NCBI GenBank assembly: GCA_033064195.1
Contig: JARBJD010000024.1
Span: 310,001-374,000 of the forward strand
Direction: 5' to 3'
Length of the DNA: 64,000 bases
Source of the DNA: Blattamonas nauphoetae
Taxonomy: Eukaryota; Preaxostyla; Oxymonadida
Shown: in pieces, positions 53,101-63,669 of the stretch
Position numbering within the stretch: position 1 is the first letter of the stretch
Layout: each line of letters opens with the position of its first letter
Notes under the pieces: model-generated
Databases searched by the model: none
Told to the model about the DNA's origin: nothing
The model's input: only the letters and a program-made list of their open reading frames with translations
Made by a program: the position numbers and the translations under genes

Positions 53101-53656
53101 TTGATCATCTTTTCCTTCCGAAAGAGGCTGTTTGGAGAGCCTGTTGATGAAGTAACCCATTCTCTCCACGGGATCCTGAAAATATTGATGAATAAGCGAG
53201 AAAAGAATAAACAATTTCATGTTGTGAGATTTCCATAATCTGTTGAAAGAGCGTTAAACTGGGAGGAGCCACGAAAGGTTGATTTTGTTGATCTTGTTGA
53301 TTGTGTTGATTTGTTAGAGCTTCGATGAATGAGGGAAAATACGTGGTTATAGTCCCATGGACATGCTCACCATAACGAATGATTGCCGAAGCCAGAAATT
53401 CATGGCTCAGAACAGTCAAAAAAGATGGAAATGATGATTGACGATTTGGGATGTCGTTGCCGAGATATTGATGAGGATTACGGAGAAAATTGCGGAAAAG
53501 TGATGGGAGATCTTCTGAGAGAGATGGAAACGAGACCACGGGACAGATTGCGGAAATTTTGGCGAGGAGGGTGAGAAGACTCTTGTTTGTGAATTCCAGA
53601 TCAGGTTGTCCGAGAATTGAATGGGATAATCCCGAAGAGTGGAAAAAAGTGATCAT
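50152..53656 (-). CDS. Large HEAT/ARM-like protein (~1155 aa)
   Basis: Two exons: 53656-53213 and 53175-50152. The 37-nt intron (53212-53176, GTTTATTC...TTTTCAG) joins EISQHEI to DPVERMGYFINRLSKQ in phase 0. The product is a long helix-rich protein with HEAT-like stretches (LLTEMRTLAELLSFINP, VVEMLFQIEINKMLPGIIL, LRLFRFLMDFDSFDPTPF) and a basic C-terminal part. I recognise no catalytic motif or named family. The frame stays open ~10 codons above the first ATG and pyrimidine-AG acceptors lie further up, so an extra 5' exon is possible. No signal peptide is seen at the chosen start. Confidence 0.7.
53176..53212 (-). other. 37-nt spliceosomal intron
   Basis: GT-AG boundaries. Removing it reunites two overlapping long frames. 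The length equals that of TRIC-like intron 2 (4346-4382), and the GTTT donor recurs in several introns of the window. Confidence 0.7.
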
Positions 53657-53843
53657 GTCCTCATCAGATGAAACTGAAACAATCAAGGATGGAAGAACAG
53701 ACCGATTTTTGTGAGCGACTCAAAATTGATATCCTGTAGAAGACGATAGCATGAAATTTGGAGAATAATGAATCAAAAGAGCTAACTTGAGAAGTACGTT
53801 GAGATACAGAGTACTCATGACAAGTTGCACATTTCTGGGCAGG

Positions 53844-55252
53844 TTAGTGTGTCAGGCTGTGGAGGAGTCCGTTGAAGGCAGATTCTGGATTAGCCTTCAG
53901 ATTGTCGGGTGTGTCGAACTCGGCCACTGTTCCCTTGTCCATCACCAGAATCCGATCCGAGTCAAGAATCGTGTTCAGCCTGTGAGCAATCACAATCACC
54001 GTCTTGTCTCTGAACTGTTCCCGGATTGTTCGTTGGATCTTCGCATCTGTTTCAACGTCCACGCTTGCTGTCGCCTCGTCGAGAACAACGATCCGACAAT
54101 CATTCAGAATCGCCCGCGCGAAACACAACAGCTGTCTCTGGCCTGCTGAAAAGTTGCTTCCACCTTCAGCCACTTCCGAATCCAATCCAGTCGGCATCTC
54201 TGCCACCACTGATCGCATCTCAACCAGGTCAAGCACCTCCCAAATGCGGTCGTCGGTGCAGCGTCCGGCAATGTCGAGATTGCTCCGAACAGTCCCTGTG
54301 AAGAGAGTGGGATCTTGTGGGATAATGGCAATAGAGCGGCGGACTCGTTGGATTTGGACTTTCGAGATGTCCACATCGTCGATCACGACACGTCCTGAGT
54401 TGGGCTCCTCGTTGGGATCGACTGGGATAGGCATTCCGGTGTTGGCATCGATGGAGAGCGGCGAGAGTGATGGGTCAAGCTCGATGAGTCTGAAGAGTGC
54501 GAAGAGAAGAGACGACTTCCCAGCGCCAGTCCTCCCACACTCCGATCGTTTCTCCACCATTCACAGTAAACGACACATTGCGAAGAACGAAAGGCAGACC
54601 TGGTCGATATCGGAACGTCACATTCTCAAACCTCACATTCCCAACAGATGGCCATTCTTTCGGCGGAGAGACAGAGCTCACAGATGTTTCTTGAGGAAGG
54701 CTGGTTGAATAGAATTGAACACGTTCGAAGCTCGTCATCTTCGAATCGAGCTCGACGAACTGCATGACGATGTAGATTCCAAGAGTGTTGAAATTGAGGG
54801 ATGACGTGAGGGCGACGGACAGCTGTGGGGGGCTCTGCGAAGAACCAGCCGAGAATCACCACGCCAGCCACGTAGATCATCGAAACGAGCGAGTTGTACG
54901 CTGTCCCCCACGCCTTCCCTTCCCAGTACAGCAGAGTTCGTACAGTCCAGTCGTCCACTTTCTCCTCGAATCGCTTCTTCCATCGGTCTTCTTGTTGGTA
55001 GGAGCGGATGGTGGAGAGGCCTGTCCCGTTGATCACTTCGGAGAAGACGGAGACAACAGGCGAACGAGAGATGGAGTTGAGTCGTTGCAGATTCCTCGCA
55101 GCTCTCGAATACAACACAAGAACGATTCCGAAGAGAAGAAGGACAGGCAGGCCGATGGCGAGGAGCTCTCTTGCCAGCCGCTCCTCACAAACCTTAGCTC
55201 CCACTTCGTTGAGATAAGGTCCGTGAAGTGTGGGTTCCTGGTCCCTGATCAC
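53844..55252 (-). pseudogene. ABCC/MRP-type ABC transporter, C-terminal third only
   Basis: The 5' part is the end of transmembrane domain 2 (NLQRLNSISRSPVVSVFSE, GLSTIRSYQQEDRW, as in ABCC proteins). The second nucleotide-binding domain follows with Walker A GRTGAGKSS, Q-loop PQDPTLF, signature FSAGQRQLLCFARAIL, Walker B IVVLDEATASVD and switch His in IAHRLNTI. ABCC pumps export conjugates and drugs (family knowledge). Two frameshifts are seen: one at a run of six C (54820-54830 region, one C too many) and one just before Walker A (about 54530-54540). The first ABC half and most of TMD2 are absent upstream of 55252. The catalytic motifs are intact, so decay is recent; assembly error at the C run is possible. 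Confidence 0.8.
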
Positions 55253-55254
55253 AA

Positions 55255-56990
55255 ATGGATTCTACAACCTCCGATCTTTTAGTCCCTCCAGAACCTCCCA
55301 CATATCCTCCAATACCGCGTGAGGTTATTACGATGATTTCCGAAGGCCTTCGTCTCGAACATGAAGACGCTGTGAATCGTTTTTCACTCGACAGCTCCTC
55401 ACCTCCTAATCGAGTTGCATCATCAGCAACACAGTCCATGCAATCAATTGGATCACAAGCTTCGACTCAAACTGAACTGGGTCAATATTTTTGAGATCAT
55501 AGATCGTAACGGAAAAAGTTCGAGCGACATTTCGATTTTCAAATATCCTTGTATCCTTCACACATTCACATTGTTTGCATTTCTGAATGGAGATTCCAGA
55601 CGTTCTGATCTCCAAAGTCGTTCTGTCAATGAGTGTGGTGTGATCAAACCATAATCGTGCGTTTAGGTCAATCTTTTCTGATTGAATCATTTTTTTCGAT
55701 TTAACTGCTTGTGAAATATATCGTTGTCACGAATGAAGGAGTTTTCAATAATCCAAAAGACAACGTATTCCGGAACTATGTGCACAGGTTCAGAAAAAAA
55801 TGGTTCATGGAACCAATACAGTGAAATGGATTAAAGAGATGAGTCATGCGACTTTGCGATTCTCTCGTTGTTGGACTTGATCACTTCGTAGATTATCTTC
55901 ACATCCAACGGCACAGGACTTAAGTGGTGGAAAGTGTGGATTGGATTGTGGTGTTGGGGAGGTGGTGGACGATGTGGTTTGTGGGAATGAAGTTGGAGAG
56001 CGCGAACTGAACGAGCTGTCCAAATTGAAGATCCCGTCGCTGCTCAGCCCGCTCTTCCCCATCATCACATCCACCACTCGCAGCCTCAGCCGCTCTGCCT
56101 GAAGTCCCTCGCTTCGTTTCTATCATCACTCGGTGCTGTTCACAGATGAGGTTTTGTCGTCGCTGGCTCGGATTCTGCGCTCGCTGCTTGGGACGTTCGA
56201 CAAGGAGTGGAGGATAATCGAGTCGAAATCCATTTTGTGTGGACGTTGTTGCTCGCGGTGATTGGATGAGTGAGTTCAGATTAAAGGCGAAGTCCTTCGC
56301 ATTGTCCAAATACTCTAGAGTCTTGTTCTCACCGAAATGTGTGTCTTCAAAGAAAATCAGGTTTGGTTGATTGAAGAGAGTGCGCCGCCTCTTTCAGCGG
56401 CTGTGTTCTTCCGAAAGATGCATCGGTGGAAACTGTGGTCGGAATAATGCGTTGAGATGCACCTCCCTTCGTCCCTGCCTTGTTGTTTTCGAAAAGCGAG
56501 TCGAAGACACGGAGGACGTGAAACGTTCCACTATTGCTAAAACAATACCGCTCCCAGACAATGTCTGATCGGAGAACTGGCTGTTGAAGACTTGAATGAA
56601 GGTAATAGAATCAGCTGCTTGAAATGTCCGAGTTCGCGAGGCTCCATCCAGCGATGTGAATTCGGAGACGAACCAGTGTCTGGGATTTATCGTGAAGGAG
56701 AACAACTAAAACAGATAAGTCCAATTCTTGATAAGAAAAACACATTCAGCCAGCGATGATTGAAGACGATCAAACTTCGAGATGGTAATGGAAAATGTAA
56801 GTGATATCGTGAATAGTCGTGTTGTTAATTGAGAGAAAGATCTCAGGGGCAGATCCATCCTCCATGGCTCCCACGCAAACATTCGCTTCTCCGACGTGCT
56901 CAGTTGGAATAAGAGAGCGTGTTTGTTGTGATTGAGTTTAGCAACTCGGGGATGCGGGCCAGCTGATTAGGAAGCACCGGAAAGAGAACT
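55255..56990. other. Region without confident gene upstream of the ABC fragment
   Basis: A 79-codon + frame (55255-55494, Pro-rich start PPEPPTYPPIPREV, Gln/Ser-rich end) and minus frames of 129 and 103 codons (55920-56309, 56394-56705) have no recognisable relatives. The + frame starts two bases beyond the ABC fragment boundary and could be a small gene, but support is weak. Confidence 0.35.
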
Positions 56991-56999
56991 ACATACTCG

Positions 57000-58560
57000 T
57001 TGAATCGGTATGTCTCTGATATCGTCACTCTTCAGCGAATTTTGGATATCATCACACACATTTCTTTAACATTACGAGAACTGCACAAGCAGATAAGTTT
57101 TCATCGCGACATCAAATCAGAAATCGTGGATTTGACGAGCCCTGGAGTGGCGAAACTTGGTATGGATGGTTCTCTTTCAATGTGGGGTGTGTGTCTAGGT
57201 GACTGGTGAGTTGCAGAATCTACGGCACTCGTTCAAAATGGCAACCACAAAAACAGGCACACTTTTCTACATGAGCCCTGAGCTTCTGACAGGCCAATTG
57301 TGTGTATCCTTGGCTTTTGATTCATTGTTCGTTAGTTCAGATACAACTCGAAAAGCGACATCTGGTCATTGGGAGTTCTGTGGTACGAGCTGGAGATGCT
57401 TCAAATTCCTGTCAACCCAACAAACATCCCGCAACTGCTGCAGAGGATCAACGATGGGGAGTTGGATGCGCTGCCTGCCCAAGACTGTGCTGTGATGAGC
57501 GATTTAGATGTAAATATCCTGGACATTGTTTGTTGTCATTGGTTCGTCATCTTGGCAGAATTCGAATGTCAGGCCAAGAACGGATGACCTTCTGCACGAC
57601 TCAATTGTAGTGAATCTGATGAAGGAGTTTGTGACATATATGTGTGGACCTGGATTATCAGTGGAGGAACGTCAGTTTGTCTTTTTGCTCGTTTTCTTGG
57701 ATTACTCTCAGACAATCTGCACAACACATTGGGTCTGGCAGTGAATGGGACGATGACTGATCGTCGGGAGCTGACACAGGTGTTCGGGATTATCAAAACG
57801 ATCTCGACCATTCAAGCGTCGATGAACCTGGTGGACCCGCACCATCATCGTATGATTCAGGATCATGAAGTATTCGGCACGCTTATCGGGATACTTGGAA
57901 CACTGTCACGCGTTTGAGTCTCTGATGGAAACACGATTCAACGATTCTGTGGCGAAACCGCAGTGCTTCTTCCCTCACACAGAAACTGACGAATACCTAA
58001 CATTGTTCTGTATCGCCTTCTCCACCTTTTATGGCGCTGCCTGTTCTGCTCAAGTCGTCACCGGACCTCATTTCGTATGAACAGTTCGCACACATCTTAA
58101 ACGCGATTCTTGTTCCTCTGCCTTGGCCTCTGCTCCTGACGACATATCAAGCAGATGCTCTTCTTATAATTGTGTGCTTCCAGGAACTTACGTGGCGAAG
58201 GAAAAAAGTTGTGAGAAGACAAATGCGGAAACAGTTGTACGTTGAGTTCGAATGCGCGAAGGCAATTGAGAATATTACAGAATTCATCACACTCAACCGT
58301 TCACAGCTGCTGAACGAGCATTCATCGCAGGCTTTAGTGATGATCTCGAAGTACAAGCCGCCTGGTGTGTCACTTGTCTCGTTTGAGCGTGTTTTAGGTG
58401 AAATGCAGATGTCCAGCGAACCTGAGCCGATATTGGACACGTATTTAGCGCCTCTTGTGCAAATGAAGCATCCCGGCGACTCTTTGTTGTTTCTCTCGTC
58501 GAATGTGGGTACAACATTGATTGCACTTATGAGAAGCGACTTGGCGGAATTAAGGTAGAT
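57000..58560 (+). pseudogene. NEK-like protein kinase, degenerate, with helical C-terminal region
   Basis: Kinase landmarks in order: LRELHKQISFHRDIKSEIVDL (catalytic loop, 57085-57147), GTLFYMSPEL (57261-57290) and KSDIWSLGVLWYEL (57353-57394). The catalytic-loop Asn is replaced by Ile (HRDIKSEN in active NEKs) and no DFG is found where expected (KLGMDG). A 41-nt GTGTGT...TTCAG intron (57300-57340) would join LLTGQL to YNSKSDIW. The N-lobe is not recognisable upstream. Downstream helix-rich blocks (57642-57900; 58031-58558, FVTYMCGPGLSVEERQ to DTYLAPLVQMKHPGD) may be its HEAT-like tail, separated by stops or introns. Inactive as a kinase in any reading. Confidence 0.6.
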
Positions 58561-59735
58561 ATCAACATTCATTCTGCTTGATGATGCACATTTGAACAAA
58601 ACAAGTGACGAAACTTGGAGAATTCGATGGTGAGACTGCGCCGTCGAATCGGACAAATTTGCTGTTGTGTGGGTTTCTGAAGACCGGTCTTTCACAGATT
58701 ATGGGCCATGGAATAATTTGAAGAGGTGTGCGAACAATTTGGAGTTTTTGATTTTTCTTTCCACTCGCTGTTTTATCGTTGTTGTTTGCTTGGTACTCAT
58801 TTTTCCTTCATCCATCCAGTTCTCACAGCAAGCCCTCCTCACCGCCCTCTTCAACCTCCCCGCACCTGCGCCACCTCTCGCCCTTCATCGTTCGTGTTCG
58901 CGATTGTGTCACACGAGCACACTCACTCCAACAAACAATCATCCCTCATCACACCATCCTTCCTCCCTCGAACCTCTCCGCATTTCCACCTACTCATTCA
59001 AATCCACTCTACTCGCACCACATCCGACCCTCGCTTCCAACTTGCCTCCACCACAGACTGGTGGTGTGTAATCAAAGGGAGAGGTTCTAATCAAGCGAAC
59101 TCCATACTTCTTTGTTGACCAAACACCACTCCTGTTTATCCTCACCCACCCCAAGCCTCACCACGCCGTTTCTGTCACTGTGACTCAGTCAGGCTTTTCA
59201 CTTCAATTCGTCTCCCAAGATCCATTATATCAGACGAAACACACTCAACAATCACGTTTTCATTGCTTGGTGAATACCTCTCGCCAATTTCACCACTGTT
59301 GGTGTTCTAACCCTAACAACTTTTCGTTTTTATCCAAGACAATCTCTTGTCCGATATTTTTTCCATCTTTTCATTATTTCGAGATGAACATTCAGAAAAG
59401 CAAGAATTGAAGAGAAATCGACGAAAATATGAAAGGAAAAGAATGGCCGGAAAGTCATGTACGGTGAAGAGAAACTGATTCAGACGGAACAAAAACGACT
59501 CTGTGCTGTTATAATGACATTCACACTGTGGGAAGACAGTTGAGAGGACTTGTTGGAGCTGGGAAGTCGGATCATGAACATGGTAAGTGTGCTTCGCCAT
59601 CGAAGTTGATGAGAGAGGGGCAGGAGATATGAGAGAGAGAGACGAAAAATGATGGCAAGGACGATAATAGCATGTCATGGTGTCAATTAGAACGAGTTGG
59701 ATGACGATGAATGAGGATGCAGAAGCATCCCAAAT
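58561..59735. other. Non-coding or unassigned 1.2 kb
   Basis: A pyrimidine-rich stretch (58800-59060) gives Ser/Pro/His-rich frames in three + frames, a composition effect. No domain, RNA or repeat recognised. Confidence 0.45.
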
Positions 59736-60218
59736 TTAGTGAATAGAAATTAAACATCGACAAAACCCTATGTCACAGCGAGAGTGAATTCCGTTGAGAG
59801 TGAGACTGTCTGAATCCTTGTCAGACTCGACAAATTGTTGCTCGCCAACGAAGCAGTGTGCACGGGTCTTCCCAGTGATCACAAGTTTCTTCAGCTCGTG
59901 ATTTGCAAAGTCGCATTCGTTAATCATCCCCATGTCGTTTTCGAAACCCATTTCAGACTTCGTGACTTCAGTTCCGTGGGTGGGGAAGAGAGTGGAGAAA
60001 GGAGACGATTCCAAAGGTGGAGAGAATGAAGAGACTATGGAAGCGGTGTTATCGACAACAAGACATTTGGAGTTCATATCAATTCGTTGGAATGATAATG
60101 AGGGGAAAGACGATGGAGTTTTGGACAGTGACGTCTTCCCTGCTTCTGAAGATAGTTTGGCAAGACAAACATGTCCATGTGTCAATGTTATCCACAAAAC
60201 AGCGGCAAGTGTGGACAA
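59736..60218 (-). CDS. Unassigned open reading frame (up to 160 codons)
   Basis: Open minus-strand frame without an ATG at its upstream end; the first Met is ~47 codons in (IDMNSKCLVVDN). Text such as TASIVSSFSPPLESSPFS and NHELKKLVITGKTRAHC is Ser-rich and could be part of a beta-helix surface protein, but no diagnostic rung pattern is present. It may be an exon whose partner lies upstream (60218-60500). Treat as hypothetical. Confidence 0.3.
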   Translation of the reverse strand: MSTLAAVLWITLTHGHVCLAKLSSEAGKTSLSKTPSSFPSLSFQRIDMNSKCLVVDNTASIVSSFSPPLESSPFSTLFPTHGTEVTKSEMGFENDMGMINECDFANHELKKLVITGKTRAHCFVGEQQFVESDKDSDSLTLNGIHSRCDIGFCRCLISIH

Positions 60219-60513
60219 GATTGAATTGCTGCTGGCTGGATTTGAGGCTGTGGGTTGTTTCTGTTCTTTGATCCCACATCACTTGGTATTCCTTCAAATG
60301 CTGAAAATTCACTGCCTGCACTGATGTCAATTCGCCTCACCGGCCTCCCTCCAACAGGACGATACCAAACGAGTTCATCGCTTTGACAGGTTGAAAAGGA
60401 ATCCTTGCATCCACGCCAGCGAATTCTCCGATTTGTGTCCAGATGACGAGATGATGTGTAGAGGAGTGAGTAGAAGCGAGACAGAACTGAATTCAACTCG
60501 GATGAGATGAGTT

Positions 60514-61243
60514 TTGGAGGAATGGGATGGGTGGAAGGCGGAAGGAGGTGAATTTGTGATGAGTGGAGGGAGGAAAGAGGTCAATTTGCGATGGGTGGAG
60601 GGCGGAAGGAGGTCAATTTGCGATGGGTGGAGGGCGGAAAGAGGTCAATTTGCGATGGGTGGAGGGCGGAAAGAGGTCAATTTGCGATGGGTGGAGGGCG
60701 GAAGGAGGTCAATTTGCGATGGGTGGAGGGCGGAAGGAGGTCAATTTGCGATGGGTGGAGGGCGGAAAGAGGTCAATTTGCGATGGGTGGAGGGCGGAAG
60801 GAGGTCAATTTGCGATGAGTGGAGGGAGGAAAGAGGTCAATTTGCGATGGGTGGAGGGAGGAAAGAGGTCAATTTGCGATGGGTGGAGGGCGGAAAGAGG
60901 TCAATTTGCGATGGGTGGAGGGCGGAAAGAGGTCAATTTGCGATGGGTGGAGGGCGGAAAGAGGTCAATTTGCGATGGGTGGAGGGCGGAAGGAGGTCAA
61001 TTTGCGATGGGTGGAGGGCGGAAAGAGGTCAATTTGCGATGGGTGGAGGGCGGAAGGAGGTCAATTTGCGATGGGTGGAGGGCGGAAAGAGGTCAATTTG
61101 CGATGGGTGGAGGGCGGAAGGAGGTGAATTTGTGATAAGTGGAGGGCGGAAGGAGGTCAATTTGTGATGAGTGGAGGGCGGAAGGAAGTGAATTTGTGAT
61201 GGGTGGAGGGAGGAAGGAGGTGAATTTGCGATGGGTGGAGGGA
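60514..61243 (+). repeat. 32-bp tandem repeat, ~22-23 copies
   Basis: Unit GATGGGTGGAGGGCGGAAGG plus AGGTCAATTTGC, repeated head to tail with few variants (GATGAGT, GGAGGGAGG, GTGAATTTGTG near both edges). The unit is not a multiple of three, so each frame passes through all phases and stays open by chance (217 and 190 codons). The centre of the array is the most uniform, as expected from recent expansion. Confidence 0.95.
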
Positions 61244-61726
61244 GAGTGAGGGTATAATCAGGTCGAATGGAGGGCGAGAGGGGAAAATCAGGTCATTTGC
61301 TGATGAGTGTGGGGAAGGAGAGGAAATGTCAACGGATGTGAGCGAATCAGGTTGGATGTCTCTTCCAGACTTTGTGGCCATGGAAGGCAGATTTCAGTAA
61401 TCCTTTCGTCCCCCAATCATACATTCTTGCAAAACTCATCAATTTTCAACCCCATCATATCTTCTCTTAATCATGGAAACTTATACCACGAAACCAAAAT
61501 CGACTATCAGCACGCACGGGAAGGAGATTTACGACCTTCTCGTCAAACAATATAGCGACTATCCAGCAGCACCTCTCATCAAAGCTCTGGATAGTCGTCA
61601 TGAACTCATACCAATCAGTTCTGGCTTAGTTCTCTTCTCTCAATCTTTCTCTTTAGATAAATTCACTTCACTTTGTTCGTCTTTGGACTCATTTACATCG
61701 TGAAATGAAATAAGGTGAATTGATGT
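61244..61726. other. Short AT-rich stretch, one small frame
   Basis: A 76-codon + frame (61473-61703, METYTTKPKST start) has Ser/Leu-rich content and no recognisable family. Probably non-coding. Confidence 0.35.
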
Positions 61727-61850
61727 GTCTCCCAAGTGTTCTCACTTGGCGAGACATTGTGGTTTCGACGTCGAGGAGGGGCATATAACTATGCCCGCTC
61801 CCGATTCGACAGAATCGGTGGGAGACCTCGGAATCCCACTCGACGTCGAC
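61727..61850 (+). ncRNA. Candidate structured RNA: hairpin plus four-way junction
   Basis: Hairpin A: TGTCTC/GAGACA (61727-32/61752-57) stacked on CCAAGTG/CACTTGG (61733-39/61744-50), 13 bp with one bulge. Then an 11-bp closing stem, TCGACGTCGAG/CTCGACGTCGA (61766-76/61840-50), encloses three hairpins: GGGCATA/TATGCCC (61780-86/61791-97), CCGATTC/GAATCGG (61802-08/61813-19) and TGGGA/TCCCA (61820-24/61835-39). The last two hairpins and the closing stem abut without linkers, as in a cloverleaf. T-rich runs follow (61868-61897), as at Pol III ends. It does not fit tRNA (7-bp arm with a 4-base loop, no T-loop). Strand is unproven because the pairing is nearly symmetrical. Confidence 0.5.
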
Positions 61851-63452
61851 CGGCCTCAAAACAGGTTCCTTTTCCTTTTTCAATTTTTTTCACAGAAAAT
61901 CAACATACAAGATAATTAATGAAAGCAATTCACGAAAACACATCGCCAAGCTGCGAAAATCAAGCCAGACAGTCACGAAAGGAGAAAAAACAGTCCAACT
62001 CTCTTTCTTATTTCTCTTTTTCCTAATCTCATAGAACCATCAATCCTTGATTCAATCAACGACATCACTTTCCTCCTCACCTTCACAAGCATCATTCGCT
62101 TCCATTCCGAATACACCTTCAACCAATAGTGTCCCAACTCAAAACAAAAATTCTGAAATCCGGCTTCGAATCAACGAAGAAGGATTTACACCGCAAACTC
62201 GTTGAACAGGGAAAACAAACATGTCATATTCTTCATTTTGCAACAAAACAAAAATTCTACAAAACCAAAAAAGAACAGACCTTTGCTCGATTTGTGAGCG
62301 AGGGAAATATCTGCAAAAACAAGAAACATTAAAATCACAAAACAAAACTCACACAAAAGAAGAAAATGAATTAAAACAATTGAACAACACAAAAATAGCA
62401 GAAACACAAAGAAAGTTTTACAATACTTTCCACTTCATCCATCGACGATAACTCTTTAGTTATCGTGATGGATTTTAAAGAAAATTGGCACTCTGCCAAC
62501 TTCAAACACCCAAATAGGTCATGATTTCTATTCACAAGTTTCAGTTTCTCATTTGTGCATTACGTGTTTCACTTCACAAAATTCTGTTATTTCAAAACAC
62601 ATCACAACTTTATTTCACCAGTGCTTTCGCACGACCACCGTTTCTGTTCAAGAATGTCTTTCCGATTTATTTGCACTTCCTTCATATCATTCCAAATCAC
62701 ATGTCACTGTATTTTCGGACACTGGTCCACATTTTCGGAACCAGTTCGTCCTTGGTTTTTTGTCTTCCTTAAACCCTCTTTTTCAGAAGAGGGTGTGTTA
62801 CTCTTCTTCGCCGAGCAACACGGCAAGAATTGTTGCGACTCCGAGTTCGGAGTTCTTACAAATTTAGTTTCCACTCACCACAACACCCATCCGCTCCTCG
62901 GATGACCTTTTCACTCTCTTTGACAGCCAAACTGGCTCTCTTAATTCATCCGAAAGGAATACTTTCCATTCTTTCACAAGTCTGCCATTTTTTCCAAATC
63001 ATTATTCTCTATTTTTAGATGAGGTCTTTCCAGAAGACCATAGTTATTTTAGGGTCACCATTACTAGGATGAAGGATTATTTGGGATTTTACGCGATGGC
63101 ACTTCGCTCACCGGAGCACCTGTTATTATTGATTTCATCATTTTCATTTCTTCTTTCCTATTCTCAGAAGAGGGCAGAGACAACAGGGTGAGGAAGATTT
63201 TGAGAAGGAAGAGGTGGAAAGAGAGTGATTGAGTGCAGAGTTGAGACATCTTTTCGTTTTCATATTTGATTCAGTGACAAACCTCTAATCATTCTTCTGT
63301 TATTCCTTCCAACTCCTACTGTTCCTTTCCAATACGATTCTCCTAATTCTCCCATTCTTATTTCTCCTCCAAGCTCTCCTATTCTTTTCATTCTGATTCA
63401 TTTTCACCTCACCTTTTCATCATTCTAAAATAACTACCACCTCACCATTCCA
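61851..63452. other. Gene-poor AT-rich region with several short hairpins
   Basis: No plausible protein frame. Inverted repeats: 62438-62472 (TCCATC + ACGATAACT stem, 15 bp with one bulge), 62773-62794 (ACCCTCTT/AAGAGGGT), 62838-62853 (ACTCCG/CGGAGT), 62888-62904 (CATCCG/CGGATG), 63023-63039 (GGTCTT/AAGACC). Their density between 62770 and 63040 is notable; a structured transcript is possible but unproven. Confidence 0.4.
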
Positions 63453-63524
63453 TACCTGGTTTATCCTGCCAGGCCTTTTCGAACAGGGCTAGCCTAGTAC
63501 CTTTATGGCCCTGTGTCCGGTACT
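63453..63524 (+). other. SSU rRNA 5'-end-like motif and pseudoknot-forming sequence
   Basis: TACCTGGTTTATCCTGCCAG (63453-63472) differs by one base from the nearly universal 5' end of eukaryotic SSU rRNA (TACCTGGTTGATCCTGCCAG). The following bases do not continue as SSU rRNA. They can form ACAGGGC/GCCCTGT (63483-89/63508-14) interlocked with AGTACC/GGTACT (63496-501/63519-24). It may be an rRNA-derived fragment or chance. Confidence 0.3.
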
Positions 63525-63669
63525 CAGGTTCACAGCAATGCGTGAGGACAACACCGAAACTCTTAGTTTTCAGTACCTTTCCTTTCTTAACTTGATTACT
63601 TTTCATTTTATCAAACTTTTCAACAATATCAAGCATCATTTATTCCTCTTGTCATTTCTTCTCCTTGTA

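Noticed and set aside
60514-61167. 217-, 190- and 102-codon + frames (Trp/Arg/Gly-rich repeats)
   Set aside because: Product of a 32-bp tandem repeat that cycles through all frames.
61727-61850. tRNA gene
   Set aside because: Arm lengths, loop sizes and lack of a T-loop consensus do not fit.
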